NCBI RefSeq assembly: GCF_001890765.1
Contig: NZ_KV878783.1
Location: 3,128,771-3,192,770 of the forward strand
Reading direction: 5' to 3'
DNA from: Spirulina major PCC 6313
GTDB lineage: Bacteria; Cyanobacteriota; Cyanobacteriia; Cyanobacteriales; Spirulinaceae
Length of the DNA: 64,000 nucleotides
In this document: positions 32,572 through 41,690 of the stretch, piece by piece
How positions within the stretch are numbered: position 1 is the stretch's first letter
Layout of the letters: every line of letters starts with the position of its first letter
Notes under the pieces: generated by a model
What the model was told of the DNA's origin: nothing
Database searches by the model: none
What the model saw: the letters and a program-made list of their open reading frames with translations, nothing else
Made by a program: the position numbers and the translations under genes

Positions 32572-34824
32572 CTACCCCTGAGCCGTTTGATACAGTTGGG
32601 TCATCACCTTCAAGACCGCAGGTGGACGAGAGGTAAAGAGAATGAAAAAGGTGTTGGCCTCGCTAGGTTCATCTATCACCTTGGCGTAGATGTCATCACT
32701 ACCGGCGGGGTCATCGGGGAGATCGGGGATCGCTAGTTTGAGGTTGGTGAGGGGTTCGGGTTTGGATGCGATCGCATCCCCGTCTAACCGGACTTCAGCC
32801 CCCTTTTCCGAAAGCTGCACCAACTGACCCTTCGTCTGTTCCGTGCTGATATGTTTGCCATCGAGAGCCGTGAACAGCATCATTAAGGGTTCGGCCAGGG
32901 GGCGATAGTCTTCCTTTACCTTGGGCAGATAGAGGTTGTAGGGCGCACCGATGCCGCCGATTGTGTAGATTGTGATCGGATTTTTCACCCCCTTCGGCAT
33001 TACTTCCATCGTGCCGTCGATTTGGATATCCGCCCCGGCTTCCTTCAGGGTGGGTTCTGAGGTAAGGACTTGGCCGCCCGTGGTGTAGGACTCGATCCGA
33101 TAGGTGAGGTTGACTTGAGAGCCGACAACGCCGTATTTTGTGCGCTTTTCGGAACCGATATTCCCCACCACCACTTCGCCGGTATTGATCCCGATGCCCA
33201 TTTCTAACTTCGGCAGGCCCCAGGCTTCAATCTGCACATTGATTTCCGTCATCGCCAACTGCATCGCGATCGCACAGGCGATCGCCCGCCGCGCATCATC
33301 CTCCCGTTCCGTCGGCGCACCGAACAGCACCAAAATCCCATCCCCCATAAATTCATCAATCGTGCCTTGATATTGGGTGATGATGTCCGCCATATAGCTC
33401 AGGTAGAAGTTGAGAATCTTCACCACTTCTTCCGGGGGGAGCCGTTCCGATAATGCAGTAAAGCCCCGTAAATCTGACGTGAGGATCGTAATCTTGCGCC
33501 GTTCGCCCCCCATTTTCAGCCCTTCGGGGTTTTCCAGCAGCGTTGACACCACCTCGGCGGTAAGGTAGCGGCCAAAGGTACGCCGAATATCCCCCGCCGT
33601 CCGCGCCACATAGGCCGTAATTCCCACCGTCGCGGCCACGAAACCCAGCAACGGCGGCACAACGGGAATCCACCAGGACTGCATCAACGCCCCATAACTA
33701 CTGCCGATCAACAGCACCGCCGCGCCCCCTTGCACCGAGACCACTTTAAGAATCCCAACGCGGGTTTTTTCCACATGACGCAGGAGCCAAGCCGTAACAG
33801 CCCCGGCACTGATCCAGAAGACAATCCAGAGGATTTCGAGGGGTTCGGGCCAGGTGCGGATCAAGGCGCGATCGTCTAAGACGGCGCTGAGAAGTTGGCT
33901 CGTCATTTGGGCGTGAACTTCCACCCCCGGCATCGGTTCCGGGGAGGCGAGTAAATAGTTACCGTAGGGGGTCATGAATTGATCGCGGGCCGTCGCGCCC
34001 ACGGCCCCGACGAGGATGATCCGATCCGTGGCCCAGCCATCGGGCAAGTTCCCCTCTAACACAGTGGAAAAGGAAACACGCTCAATGGTTTGCGCCCCAC
34101 CTTGGTAGTTGAGCAAAATTTGATAACCGCCGTCATCGGTGCGAATATAGCCGCCATCGTAGCGTTGGAAGGGTTTTAAGACGGTTTCGCCAATTTGCCA
34201 CCAATTGTCTGTATCCGGGGCAATGTCGATCAATTTGCCCTCTGCTTCGAGGTAACGTCCGGCGAGGAAAAGGCTCAGGGTGGGGATGATCTCGCCCTCT
34301 GGGGTTTGCACATTCACCAAGGCACGACGTACCACCCCATCGGAATCGAGGATCACATCATTGGCACTGACTTGGCCGCGTTCTTGGAGGGCGGGAGGGG
34401 GATCGACGGTTTCGAGTTCGCTATCCCCGGCGACTTTTTGAATGCCGATCAGGTTGGGGGTGGTTTCAAAGATTGCGATGAGGTCTTCGGAGCCGGGATC
34501 GATGGGTTGATCGCGATAGTCATCGAGGCCAATGACGCGGGGATTTTGTTGGCGGAGTTCGCGGATCACTTCGGCATAATACCCGTCGGGAATGACTACT
34601 TTGCCGAGGTTGCGATAGTCGTCTTCGGTCATGCCGACGATCGCAATCCGATCATCGGGGGGTTCGACGGGCCGCAGCCGCATGAATTGATCATAAACCG
34701 CTAACTCCCAGCCCTGAAGCAGGCCCGCCCACCGCACGAGAATCACTAACAATGAAGCGGAGGGGGCGGCGACGACAACCCCACGCCAATGCCACAGGTT
34801 TTTTTTAAGCTGAGTCCAAGTCAT
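32572..34824 (-). CDS. CHASE2-adenylate/guanylate cyclase
   Basis: A 750-residue membrane cyclase making cAMP or cGMP. An N-terminal helix (about 18-34) leads into a large extracytoplasmic CHASE2 sensor (about 40-330, with VVIPDGYYAEVIRELRQQ and DRIILVGAVGATARDQFMTPYG), then three more helices (about 335-405), and a class III cyclase domain (about 440-630: ILTSDLRGFTALSERLP, FMGDGILVLFGAP, GINTGEVVVGNIGSEKR, GVVGSQVNLTYRIES). Both metal Asp residues are present. The tail (about 640-750) resembles a PilZ-like barrel (KGQLVQLSEKGAEVRLD, FTSRPPA). Full length for this family. The extracellular signal is unknown. It is separated from the DUF928 gene upstream by 746 bases of mixed content. Confidence 0.92.
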   Translation of the reverse strand: MTWTQLKKNLWHWRGVVVAAPSASLLVILVRWAGLLQGWELAVYDQFMRLRPVEPPDDRIAIVGMTEDDYRNLGKVVIPDGYYAEVIRELRQQNPRVIGLDDYRDQPIDPGSEDLIAIFETTPNLIGIQKVAGDSELETVDPPPALQERGQVSANDVILDSDGVVRRALVNVQTPEGEIIPTLSLFLAGRYLEAEGKLIDIAPDTDNWWQIGETVLKPFQRYDGGYIRTDDGGYQILLNYQGGAQTIERVSFSTVLEGNLPDGWATDRIILVGAVGATARDQFMTPYGNYLLASPEPMPGVEVHAQMTSQLLSAVLDDRALIRTWPEPLEILWIVFWISAGAVTAWLLRHVEKTRVGILKVVSVQGGAAVLLIGSSYGALMQSWWIPVVPPLLGFVAATVGITAYVARTAGDIRRTFGRYLTAEVVSTLLENPEGLKMGGERRKITILTSDLRGFTALSERLPPEEVVKILNFYLSYMADIITQYQGTIDEFMGDGILVLFGAPTEREDDARRAIACAIAMQLAMTEINVQIEAWGLPKLEMGIGINTGEVVVGNIGSEKRTKYGVVGSQVNLTYRIESYTTGGQVLTSEPTLKEAGADIQIDGTMEVMPKGVKNPITIYTIGGIGAPYNLYLPKVKEDYRPLAEPLMMLFTALDGKHISTEQTKGQLVQLSEKGAEVRLDGDAIASKPEPLTNLKLAIPDLPDDPAGSDDIYAKVIDEPSEANTFFILFTSRPPAVLKVMTQLYQTAQG

Positions 34825-34917
34825 GGCGGCTGAGTTGCGCGGGTTCTATTTCATCAAAACAAGAGACGATGCGATCGCATCATCTCTGATCTTAATTCTT
34901 AACGAAACCGACCCAGT

Positions 34918-35826
34918 TTAAAATTCCGGCACCGCTTCAACAAAACATTGCGGGTCCCAATTGGGGGCAGCTTGGGGCGAATTCGGATCAACCACCTCAT
35001 CCGCAAAGGGCACATCGGCTAAACAGCCCAGTTCCTGCGACTCTAAAAACTCCACCCAATCACTACGATCGAACTGGCGCAACTGGGCCGAAAACTGTAA
35101 CGCTTCATTCCAATAGGCTTGGTTTGCGTAGGCGGTGGCTTGTTGTTTCAGTTCGCCAGCATTCAAGGTGGTGGGATCGGGAATTGTTGCACCGGCAGTA
35201 CAACCGAGGGGACTGCCATCTTCCAGACTGCACGAAATCAAGCCGCTGATCACTTCTTCATTGCCAATGCTGTTTTCACAGAGCATGGCTAATGTCCATT
35301 CGTACACGGCCCCGGCTTCGAGGTTAACCCCTTCGAGGCGATAGTTGACGATGCGCGGGCCGGTGGTGGTGCTTTCGGGGGCGGGCAAAATGTTCGCGTA
35401 AACTTCTTCGTAGCGGTAGCGGGTGCGGCCGGTGGGGTTGGCGAGGGGGGTGCGTTTTTGGACGACGATTTCCACGCCGGACGAACTGTTCCGGGGCATA
35501 TAGATCGTCAGGGTGGGGTCAGGGTTGAGGCTGGTGCCGATGTTGCTAATCGGCATCAGGGCGGTGAGGGGGGTGAGGGGGTCGAGTTCACCATCTCCAT
35601 TGAGGTCTGCTAGTTTGGCCACACAGGCTTCGGAGCCGCGCTTGGGTGCTCCCCCGGCGGTGCGTTGGGGTGCGCCGCTGCCGGAGGGGGTTGAGGAGGG
35701 GAAGCCCAAACTGAGCAGCAGCGGGTCGAGGGGATTGGCTTGGGCGGGGAGGATGAAACTGGGAAGGCTGAGGCTCAGGAGGGCGGGGGCGATCGCAAGC
35801 CAGCGCAGCGGAGTTTTAAAAGCCAT
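34918..35826 (-). CDS. Secreted DUF928 protein
   Basis: A 302-residue protein beginning at ATG 35826 (MAFKTPLRWLAIAPALLSLSLPSFILPAQA), a signal peptide with cleavage after AQA. The mature part carries DUF928 features: LTALMPISNIGTSLNPDPTLTIYMPR, VYEWTLAMLCENS and the late NQAYWNEALQF helical motif. The family is cyanobacterial, function unknown; members are often encoded beside CHASE2 proteins, and here a CHASE2 cyclase lies 93 bases downstream on the same strand. The frame extends 80 codons upstream, but that part lacks the signal peptide and is not DUF928-like. Confidence 0.85.
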   Translation of the reverse strand: MAFKTPLRWLAIAPALLSLSLPSFILPAQANPLDPLLLSLGFPSSTPSGSGAPQRTAGGAPKRGSEACVAKLADLNGDGELDPLTPLTALMPISNIGTSLNPDPTLTIYMPRNSSSGVEIVVQKRTPLANPTGRTRYRYEEVYANILPAPESTTTGPRIVNYRLEGVNLEAGAVYEWTLAMLCENSIGNEEVISGLISCSLEDGSPLGCTAGATIPDPTTLNAGELKQQATAYANQAYWNEALQFSAQLRQFDRSDWVEFLESQELGCLADVPFADEVVDPNSPQAAPNWDPQCFVEAVPEF

Positions 35827-35974
35827 GATTCTCACAGTAGGGCAGAGTGTGGATGCAATGTCATTGTTAGTTTTAAGGATAACCTGATGTTTTTCGGAAT
35901 CCAGGGTGATCGGGGACAATTTCAAACATTGAACCCTCTGGATTCTGGATGGGTTGCGATCGCTCCCCTCACCG

Positions 35975-36403
35975 TTAGGACTTTCCTTCGGCAAGCTGCC
36001 GTAATACTTCAATCGGCAAGCGATCGCAGTCTTGAATAAACGCAACCTCATAGACGCTCTGGCCAATCATTTGTTGCTCTGGCGGTAATAAAATTGATAA
36101 CTGATGCCCGATCGCGGCGAATCGGGGTGTGATCTCCGCCAGCCACGCGCTGAGGCTGGGGGCCGCATCGGTCAGGTCAAAGGAGAGGTGATAATAGCCC
36201 ACATAATGCTCGTCCCCAAAGGCATCGGGGGCGGGCTTCGGTTCGGGGATTTGAATCAATTCCAGCCGCCCCTGTTGCCCCGTCAGCCAGCAGGCGAGGG
36301 TGTAGCCCGTGGTGAAGCGATCGCTCACCCTAAACCCCAGAATTTCGTAGAATGCGATCGCCCGATGAATATCCGCCGTGCGAATTGAAACATGGTGTAG
36401 CAT
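35975..36403 (-). CDS. VOC (glyoxalase/dioxygenase) family protein
   Basis: A 142-residue single VOC module: MLHHVSIRTADIHRAIAFYEILGFRVSDR at the N-terminus and the second half ending in GQSVYEVAFIQDCDRLPIEVL. VOC metal ligands are His4 (HHVS) and a Glu in LELIQIPE and similar positions. The family includes lactoylglutathione lyase and dioxygenases; the substrate cannot be deduced. It is divergent from the GNAT gene, sharing about 40 bases of upstream sequence. Confidence 0.75.
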   Translation of the reverse strand: MLHHVSIRTADIHRAIAFYEILGFRVSDRFTTGYTLACWLTGQQGRLELIQIPEPKPAPDAFGDEHYVGYYHLSFDLTDAAPSLSAWLAEITPRFAAIGHQLSILLPPEQQMIGQSVYEVAFIQDCDRLPIEVLRQLAEGKS

Positions 36404-36445
36404 TGAAACCTCCTCACCCGCTCATTGTGCCCAGTCACCACACCT

Positions 36446-36964
36446 ATGCTAATTGCTCACACCCCTCGCCTGTGTTTACGCCGCTTTTGCCCGGAGGATC
36501 TTGACCCCTTGGCGTTGATCTTGAGTGATCCGGAGGTGATGTATTTTTCCCGCACCCGTCAACCCCTCAGCCGGGCCGAAGCCGCTGACTTGATCCACCA
36601 CCAGAGCCGCCCAAATCATCCCCATGGACTCTATGCCGTCACGGCCCAGGCTTCGGGCGAATTACTCGGCTATTGTGGCCTGATTCATCAACAGATCGAC
36701 GGCCACACCGAGATCGAAATCGGCTACCGTTTGGGGCGATCGCACTGGGGCCAAGGGTTCGCCACCGAGGCCGCCTGTGCCGTGCGCGACCATGCCGCCC
36801 GCCTCGGTATTCCCCGCGTCATTTCCCTAATCGAGGCGGCTAATGAGCGATCGCGCCGCGTCGCCGAAAAAGTCGGGATGCAGTGGCAGCGCGAAATTGT
36901 GATTGATGCGATCGTCGTACAGGTCTATGGCATGGACTTAGTCCAGGAGGGGACAAGGGGCTAA
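36446..36964 (+). CDS. GNAT-family N-acetyltransferase (RimJ/RimL type)
   Basis: A 172-residue acetyltransferase that moves acetyl from acetyl-CoA to an amine. Start ATG 36446 (MLIAHTPRLCLRRFCPEDL). RimJ/L-type pattern: RLCLRRF at the front, EIGYRLGRSHWGQGFATEA (the CoA-binding RxxGxGxA variant, near residue 100), RVISLIEAANERSRRVAEKVGM near residue 130. Substrate unknown. Its stop overlaps the palindrome at 36952-36976. Confidence 0.8.
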   Translation: MLIAHTPRLCLRRFCPEDLDPLALILSDPEVMYFSRTRQPLSRAEAADLIHHQSRPNHPHGLYAVTAQASGELLGYCGLIHQQIDGHTEIEIGYRLGRSHWGQGFATEAACAVRDHAARLGIPRVISLIEAANERSRRVAEKVGMQWQREIVIDAIVVQVYGMDLVQEGTRG

Positions 36965-36976
36965 CGCTACCTTGTC
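36952..36976. repeat. GACAAGGGGCT...CTACCTTGTC palindrome
   Basis: Hairpin formed by GACAAGG and CCTTGTC with a short loop, overlapping the GNAT stop codon. It is a variant of the palindrome at 4149 and may serve as terminator for the facing genes. Confidence 0.5.
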
Positions 36977-37000
36977 TGAGGAACTCTGGGGAATTTTTTG

Positions 37001-38476
37001 CTACTGCACCAACGCTTCCCCCCGGCGATAGAGTTCCCGCGCATAGTCCGTCCAAGTCCCCTGTCCCCAATAGCGAAAACAACTGGTTTCCACCAACATC
37101 ACATAAAGCAGCGCCTCGGTATAGTCGCGGCTCTGGGTTACGGTTGGATCGGCTGCGATCGCTGCGTCAAACTTGGCGTGAAACATCGCACTGAGGCGGT
37201 TCATCGGCTCTAAAACATTTTCATAACCACTCACCCAACTGAGGTCATTCGTCCAAGATGCGCCCTCCATGTGAAATTGATGATCGTCAGTTTTGAGGGA
37301 TGCGATCGCCCCCGCCACAGCCTCCGGTGTTGGCTGCTCCCGATCCACCCGTGCCCAAATCTTATGCTGTTGCACCGCCTGACACACCGGATAATCCGCC
37401 GCCGTAATCCCCGCCGCCGCCAACAATTCCAAATATTCCGTCCCATTAATCCCCACCGTGCTGCTATCCTGCTGAATCGCCTGCCACGCCGGGAAAAATC
37501 CCCCCGGAAACTCATTCATCATCACCCCGCCATTCTCCCCATCGGCGATCTGCGTTCCGCAACAGGGCACAGCTTGGCCGCCTAGGGTTTGACGACCCCG
37601 CGTTTTGGCCTCATGATAAGGCTGCATTTGCGCCACTAATTTTGTGTCCGATCCTTGGGTTTTAATCAGTGCCGTGATGCTGATCGTTTCGCCGTGGGAA
37701 TTCGTCGCCACCAAACGATTGGGTAAATATTTATCATCATGAATTAGCCCCGCACCATCGAGCCGTTCGACGGAATGTTCCTGCACCATCAGCCAGCGAT
37801 AGCCGCAATCTCTCAGGGCTTTAATGTATTCAAATAACGTGTCAGGATGGTTCGGTAAATGCATTTCCGGCGGCGAAAATCCTTTCACCCGCGCTAGGGC
37901 TTCCGGGCCAAAAATGGCCGCAAAATACTGTTGCCAGGCTTGAATTTGCAGCTTCACATCCGGAATCGGAGTGGACGGTACAACCCCGTGACTCCAGAGG
38001 GTTCCCAACCATTCCACATGGGGCCAATACCGGTCATCAAGGGTGATTTTTTTGAGATTATCAATAATGTCCTGGCGACCCATTTGCATCAAGCCCCAGA
38101 GCAGATTTCCGGAATAGTCCAACATGATCCGAGGATTGCAGCCTTGGGCGATTAAATCCGGGATAAAGTCCCCCATGCGGCTATAGCAATGGGCGAAGAC
38201 GGTGGCGTTGTGGTTGTCGCCATTGTGGGGATTTTCAAGCATATTTTGGAGATTACAAATCAAGCCGCCATTCTGTCCCGCTGGGATGGTGGGTTGATGC
38301 ATGTGGAGGGCACAGGCAAAGCTGGATTTGAAGGTGTCTAGGTTGAGATTTGTGCGGTTTAAAAAGATGGGCTGATCGTGGTTGGTAATGCGAGCGATCG
38401 CAGCTTCAGATCCGCAAATATTCGGCAAGCCTTCCCGTTCTAAACTGAGATCAATCTGATCTTGAAGCGTTGCCAT
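37001..38476 (-). CDS. Glycoside hydrolase family 57 protein
   Basis: A 491-residue protein (start MATLQDQIDLSLERE) with GH57-like sequence: ALHMHQPTIPAG near residue 65 (the HxHQP motif of GH57), CNPRIMLDYSGNLLWGL, KGFSPPEMHLPNH (with the acidic residue), GYRWLMVQEHS and a C-terminal WTNDLSWVSGYENVL. GH57 enzymes are alpha-glucan amylases, branching enzymes or 4-alpha-glucanotransferases. The next glycan genes are treY and treZ 5 kb away, so a link to glycogen or maltodextrin turnover is plausible but unproven. Upstream frame to 38581 is not GH57-like. Confidence 0.8.
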   Translation of the reverse strand: MATLQDQIDLSLEREGLPNICGSEAAIARITNHDQPIFLNRTNLNLDTFKSSFACALHMHQPTIPAGQNGGLICNLQNMLENPHNGDNHNATVFAHCYSRMGDFIPDLIAQGCNPRIMLDYSGNLLWGLMQMGRQDIIDNLKKITLDDRYWPHVEWLGTLWSHGVVPSTPIPDVKLQIQAWQQYFAAIFGPEALARVKGFSPPEMHLPNHPDTLFEYIKALRDCGYRWLMVQEHSVERLDGAGLIHDDKYLPNRLVATNSHGETISITALIKTQGSDTKLVAQMQPYHEAKTRGRQTLGGQAVPCCGTQIADGENGGVMMNEFPGGFFPAWQAIQQDSSTVGINGTEYLELLAAAGITAADYPVCQAVQQHKIWARVDREQPTPEAVAGAIASLKTDDHQFHMEGASWTNDLSWVSGYENVLEPMNRLSAMFHAKFDAAIAADPTVTQSRDYTEALLYVMLVETSCFRYWGQGTWTDYARELYRRGEALVQ

Positions 38477-38707
38477 AATTAACATTCCTGAGTATTTTTG
38501 GTGATGATTGATCGTCGGGCGCAATGCCAACCGTTGAGCACAACCCAGGCTGCGGAAGCCCATGATTGTCAAGAATTTCAACTATTCTCAATGCTTTGAC
38601 CACTGCTCCAGTATTCAGCAAAAAATGGGGTCTGGCCAACAATATTTGTGACGATTGGCCCTAGAGCGAGCGATCGCAGTCCCTTCAGCGGGCGATCGCC
38701 CCATCGA

Positions 38708-40717
38708 TCAATCCACATTCAAGCGCAGGGCAAATTGGGTCGGCTCGCGGGTGAGCACATCAATGTAATAGGTTCCCCCTTGGCGGATCTTGCCCTGCCA
38801 CGATAAGGTTCCCCGCGCCGATTCGAGCACCGCACCACTGGGATCACGCAGCCGCAATTCCACCAAGCCATCGGTGACGGCCACCGTGAGCACGCGCCCC
38901 GATTCCACCGCCACTCGATACTGCTTAAAGGCTTGGGGGGTGGTGCGTCCCCGCAGTTCTAAGGAGGTTTCTTCGGGTTCGGGGTTAATCTCTACCGGCT
39001 CAGGGTTGGGGGCGGGCGTGGGGGTTGGGGTTGGCGTGGGCGTGGGCGTGGGGGTTGGTGTGGGCGTGGGGGTAGGAATGGGGGGAGCCGTGGGGATGGG
39101 GGAGGGTTCCGGAGCACCCTGTACCATCACATCAAGGCGGTATTTGTATTGATCCACTGCGAATCCGGGTAAGGGGTTGAGGGTGATCGTGTAGCGGCCA
39201 TCGCTGGGTAGGGTTCCTTGCCAACTGCGGACGCGATCGCTGCCACTGCCCACGGGCTGTCCCTGGGCATTAAGCACCGTCAGCACCACCCCATCACTCT
39301 CTAAGCGCGTCTCCAAGGCTTGGCCCGCTTGGGCATCAAAACTATATTCCGCTGAGCTATCGGTGGTGAGTTGTCCCCGTCGGGTCAGGTTACGACCCGG
39401 ACGAAGAACGAGGGTTTCTTCCGTCACCGTGGGGGAAGGGGCTGGAGTGGGTGAGGGAGATGGGGACGGGGTTGGGCTGGGGGGCGTATCGGGAATGTCT
39501 GTGGTGGGGGTAGGGGTGGGGGTGGGAAAGTCCTGGGGTTCGTCGATCGCTCCCGTATCGGGGGAGCGATTGAGCAATAGGGTAATTAAGCCCCACGTTC
39601 CCAAACCCGCAGCGAGACTAATCACCAAGGTCAACCCCAACAGGGCGAGGGGCGCGGGGATCGTTGACCCTTGGCGCGGTGTCCGAATTTGAGGGCCGGT
39701 GGTCGTGGGTTGTGATCTGGGTTCGCCTGCGGTGGTGGGGTTCGGCGATCGCCCCCCAACAACCATCGTGCCCATCTGCGACAGATCTTGGGAGCGCGGT
39801 TGTGGGGGTTGCTGTGGGGGTGGGGTTTGGGGGGGTTGCGGCGGCGGGGAGGCAACGGGGGCAGCCGGAGCGGGGGGCGGTGTGCCTAAATTTTGGATCG
39901 CTTGCTGGACGGCGAGGGCCGAGGGATAGCGTTGATTGGGGCGATCGCTCAACATCCGATCCAACACCGCCGCAAATTCATGGCTGACCTGCGCTTGATC
40001 CCGCCATCGCCAGCTAAAATTCACCTGATCAAACAAGGCTTGGGGGTCTTTCCCCGTCAACATCACGATCGCCGTCACCGCCAAACTATAGAGGTCACTA
40101 CTGGGGTAAGCCTGGCCGGTTTGCATTTGTTCGCGGGGCGCATAGCCCACCTTACCCACCGTGGTCGCCGCCTGTAAATCGGGGGATTGAATCCGGGTGG
40201 CCAGTTCCTTCACCACGCCAAAATCAATCAAAATCGGCACATGATCCGGCGATCGCAAAATAATATTGCCCGGCGACACATCCCGATGAATAATCCCCTG
40301 CTGATGGAGATAGCCCAACACCGGCAACAGCGGTACGAACCATTGCCGTACCTCCGCCTCGCTGCATTGCTGCCCATTCTGCCGCCGGACTTCAAGCACA
40401 TCTTGCAGCGTCTGCCCCTCCACATAGTCCTGCACCAAAAACAGCCGCCCCGCCTCCTCAAAGGTCGCCTGAAACTGCGGAATTTGGGGATGTTTAATCT
40501 GGTACAGCGTCGCCGCTTCCCGTTGGAACAGTTCCCGCGACTTCGCCATCACATAGTCCGAACTCTGGGACGGCACGAGTTCCTTGATCGCGCAACGCTC
40601 ATTAAAACGGCCCCGATCTTCAGCGAGGTAGGTGCGCCCAAAGCCGCCTTGGCCAAGGGTTTGCACAATTAAATAACGCTGGTTTAACAGAATTCCCGGT
40701 GTCAGTGGCGATTGCAT
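38708..40717 (-). CDS. Ser/Thr protein kinase with Pro-Thr linker and beta-domain tail
   Basis: A 669-residue membrane kinase. Kinase domain (about 8-270): GQGGFGRTYLAED, AIKELVP, HRDVSPGN, DFGVVKE and APREQMQTG. A Pro/Gln-rich stretch, one membrane helix (about 352-372, LALLGLTLVISLAAGLG), then a long Pro-Thr repeat linker and two beta-rich PPC-like modules (LTRRGQLTTDSSAEYSFDAQAG and the final FKQYRVAVESGR) separated by a second PTPTP run. The PPC-like modules would sit outside the membrane and may bind sugar or wall polymer. The low-complexity Pro-Thr tract at about 39010-39085 is a slippage-prone repeat. Start ATG 40717; a TTG at 40729 would add four residues. Confidence 0.9.
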   Translation of the reverse strand: MQSPLTPGILLNQRYLIVQTLGQGGFGRTYLAEDRGRFNERCAIKELVPSQSSDYVMAKSRELFQREAATLYQIKHPQIPQFQATFEEAGRLFLVQDYVEGQTLQDVLEVRRQNGQQCSEAEVRQWFVPLLPVLGYLHQQGIIHRDVSPGNIILRSPDHVPILIDFGVVKELATRIQSPDLQAATTVGKVGYAPREQMQTGQAYPSSDLYSLAVTAIVMLTGKDPQALFDQVNFSWRWRDQAQVSHEFAAVLDRMLSDRPNQRYPSALAVQQAIQNLGTPPPAPAAPVASPPPQPPQTPPPQQPPQPRSQDLSQMGTMVVGGRSPNPTTAGEPRSQPTTTGPQIRTPRQGSTIPAPLALLGLTLVISLAAGLGTWGLITLLLNRSPDTGAIDEPQDFPTPTPTPTTDIPDTPPSPTPSPSPSPTPAPSPTVTEETLVLRPGRNLTRRGQLTTDSSAEYSFDAQAGQALETRLESDGVVLTVLNAQGQPVGSGSDRVRSWQGTLPSDGRYTITLNPLPGFAVDQYKYRLDVMVQGAPEPSPIPTAPPIPTPTPTPTPTPTPTPTPTPTPAPNPEPVEINPEPEETSLELRGRTTPQAFKQYRVAVESGRVLTVAVTDGLVELRLRDPSGAVLESARGTLSWQGKIRQGGTYYIDVLTREPTQFALRLNVD
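39000..39095. repeat. Microsatellite-like (PT)n coding repeat
   Basis: A GT-rich tract (reads GGCGTGGGGGTTGGGGTTGGC on the + strand) encoding about eleven Pro-Thr pairs within the kinase gene. Its repeat unit is six bases, so changes keep frame; likely variable in length between strains. Confidence 0.7.
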
Positions 40718-40982
40718 GGGAGATTTCAAAAAAATGCGGTCAAAGCAACAGTGTAGGCCGAACCCTCACCGTCTGCATGATCTTGCGCACCACACCCGGC
40801 ACAGCGATCGCAACAATTCAGGGGCAACCTCTTCCAATCTTAAGCGATCGCCACGAGAGCAAGCCTGAGTGCAGGCCAGGGACGGCAATCTACAGGCTTC
40901 TAGATCGCTCAAGGTGCAGCGATCGCGCCCCAACGCCCCCAGTGCCAGAGGTTAAAATCGAGCGATAGAGTGACGAATCACC

Positions 40983-41615
40983 ATGCTGCTAACCCAAAAC
41001 CGGGCCGATCGCGTCCTGTTGCATCACCTAACCTGGCAACAGTTTGAAACCTTACTCACCTGTCTGGGCGATCAGCGAAATCGTCGGATTGCCTATGATG
41101 CAGGGACAGTGGAGATTATGACCCCATTACCAGAACATGAGTACTTCAAGCAGTCGATCAGCATTGCTATTGAAGATATTGCCGAAACGTTAGACTACAA
41201 CTACGAAAGCTATGGCTCTGCGACTTGGCGAAAACCGCTCGCCCAAGCAGGTTTAGAGGCTGATAATTGTTTTTATTTTCAAAATGAACACCTCATCCGG
41301 GGGAAGCTAGATTTTGATCTCAGTCAAGATCCGCCGCCGGATCTTGCCCTTGAAATTGACCTCACCAGTAAATCCCTCGCTCGGTTTCCAATTTATGCCC
41401 GCTTAAATGTGCCGGAAATTTGGTGTTATGAAGCGGGAGAACTGCGCATTTATATATTGCAAGCTGGGCAATATCAAGAAGTCGAAATCAGCCCGACTTT
41501 TTCACAATTAAAAATTCGTGAATTACCCCAACTGATCGAAACTCACCGGATGCAAGGTCGGCGGGCATTACGGCAGGCGGTGCGGGACTGGACAAGAGCG
41601 CAAATTCAGCCATGA
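40983..41615 (+). CDS. Uma2-family (putative PD-(D/E)XK) protein
   Basis: A 210-residue Uma2/DUF820 protein, a family greatly expanded in cyanobacteria with a restriction-endonuclease-like fold. Features: TWQQFETLLTCLGDQRNRRIAYDAGTVEIMTPLPEHE (the GTVEIM strand with a conserved Glu), DPPPDLALEIDLTSKS (Asp and Glu-x-Asp) and FPIYARLNVPEIWCYE. In this family a catalytic role is only assumed. The gene follows a 250-base gap and stands alone. Confidence 0.85.
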   Translation: MLLTQNRADRVLLHHLTWQQFETLLTCLGDQRNRRIAYDAGTVEIMTPLPEHEYFKQSISIAIEDIAETLDYNYESYGSATWRKPLAQAGLEADNCFYFQNEHLIRGKLDFDLSQDPPPDLALEIDLTSKSLARFPIYARLNVPEIWCYEAGELRIYILQAGQYQEVEISPTFSQLKIRELPQLIETHRMQGRRALRQAVRDWTRAQIQP

Positions 41616-41690
41616 TCCACCCATGAGTTGAGCCGTGAAGAGCAGTCTAATGGTGCTGATCACGGCTTTAGGACAACAGGAGTGCTGGGC

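Noticed and set aside
38790-39152. Gly/Val repeat ORF opposite the kinase gene
   Set aside because: It is the antisense shadow of the Pro-Thr repeat in the real kinase gene.
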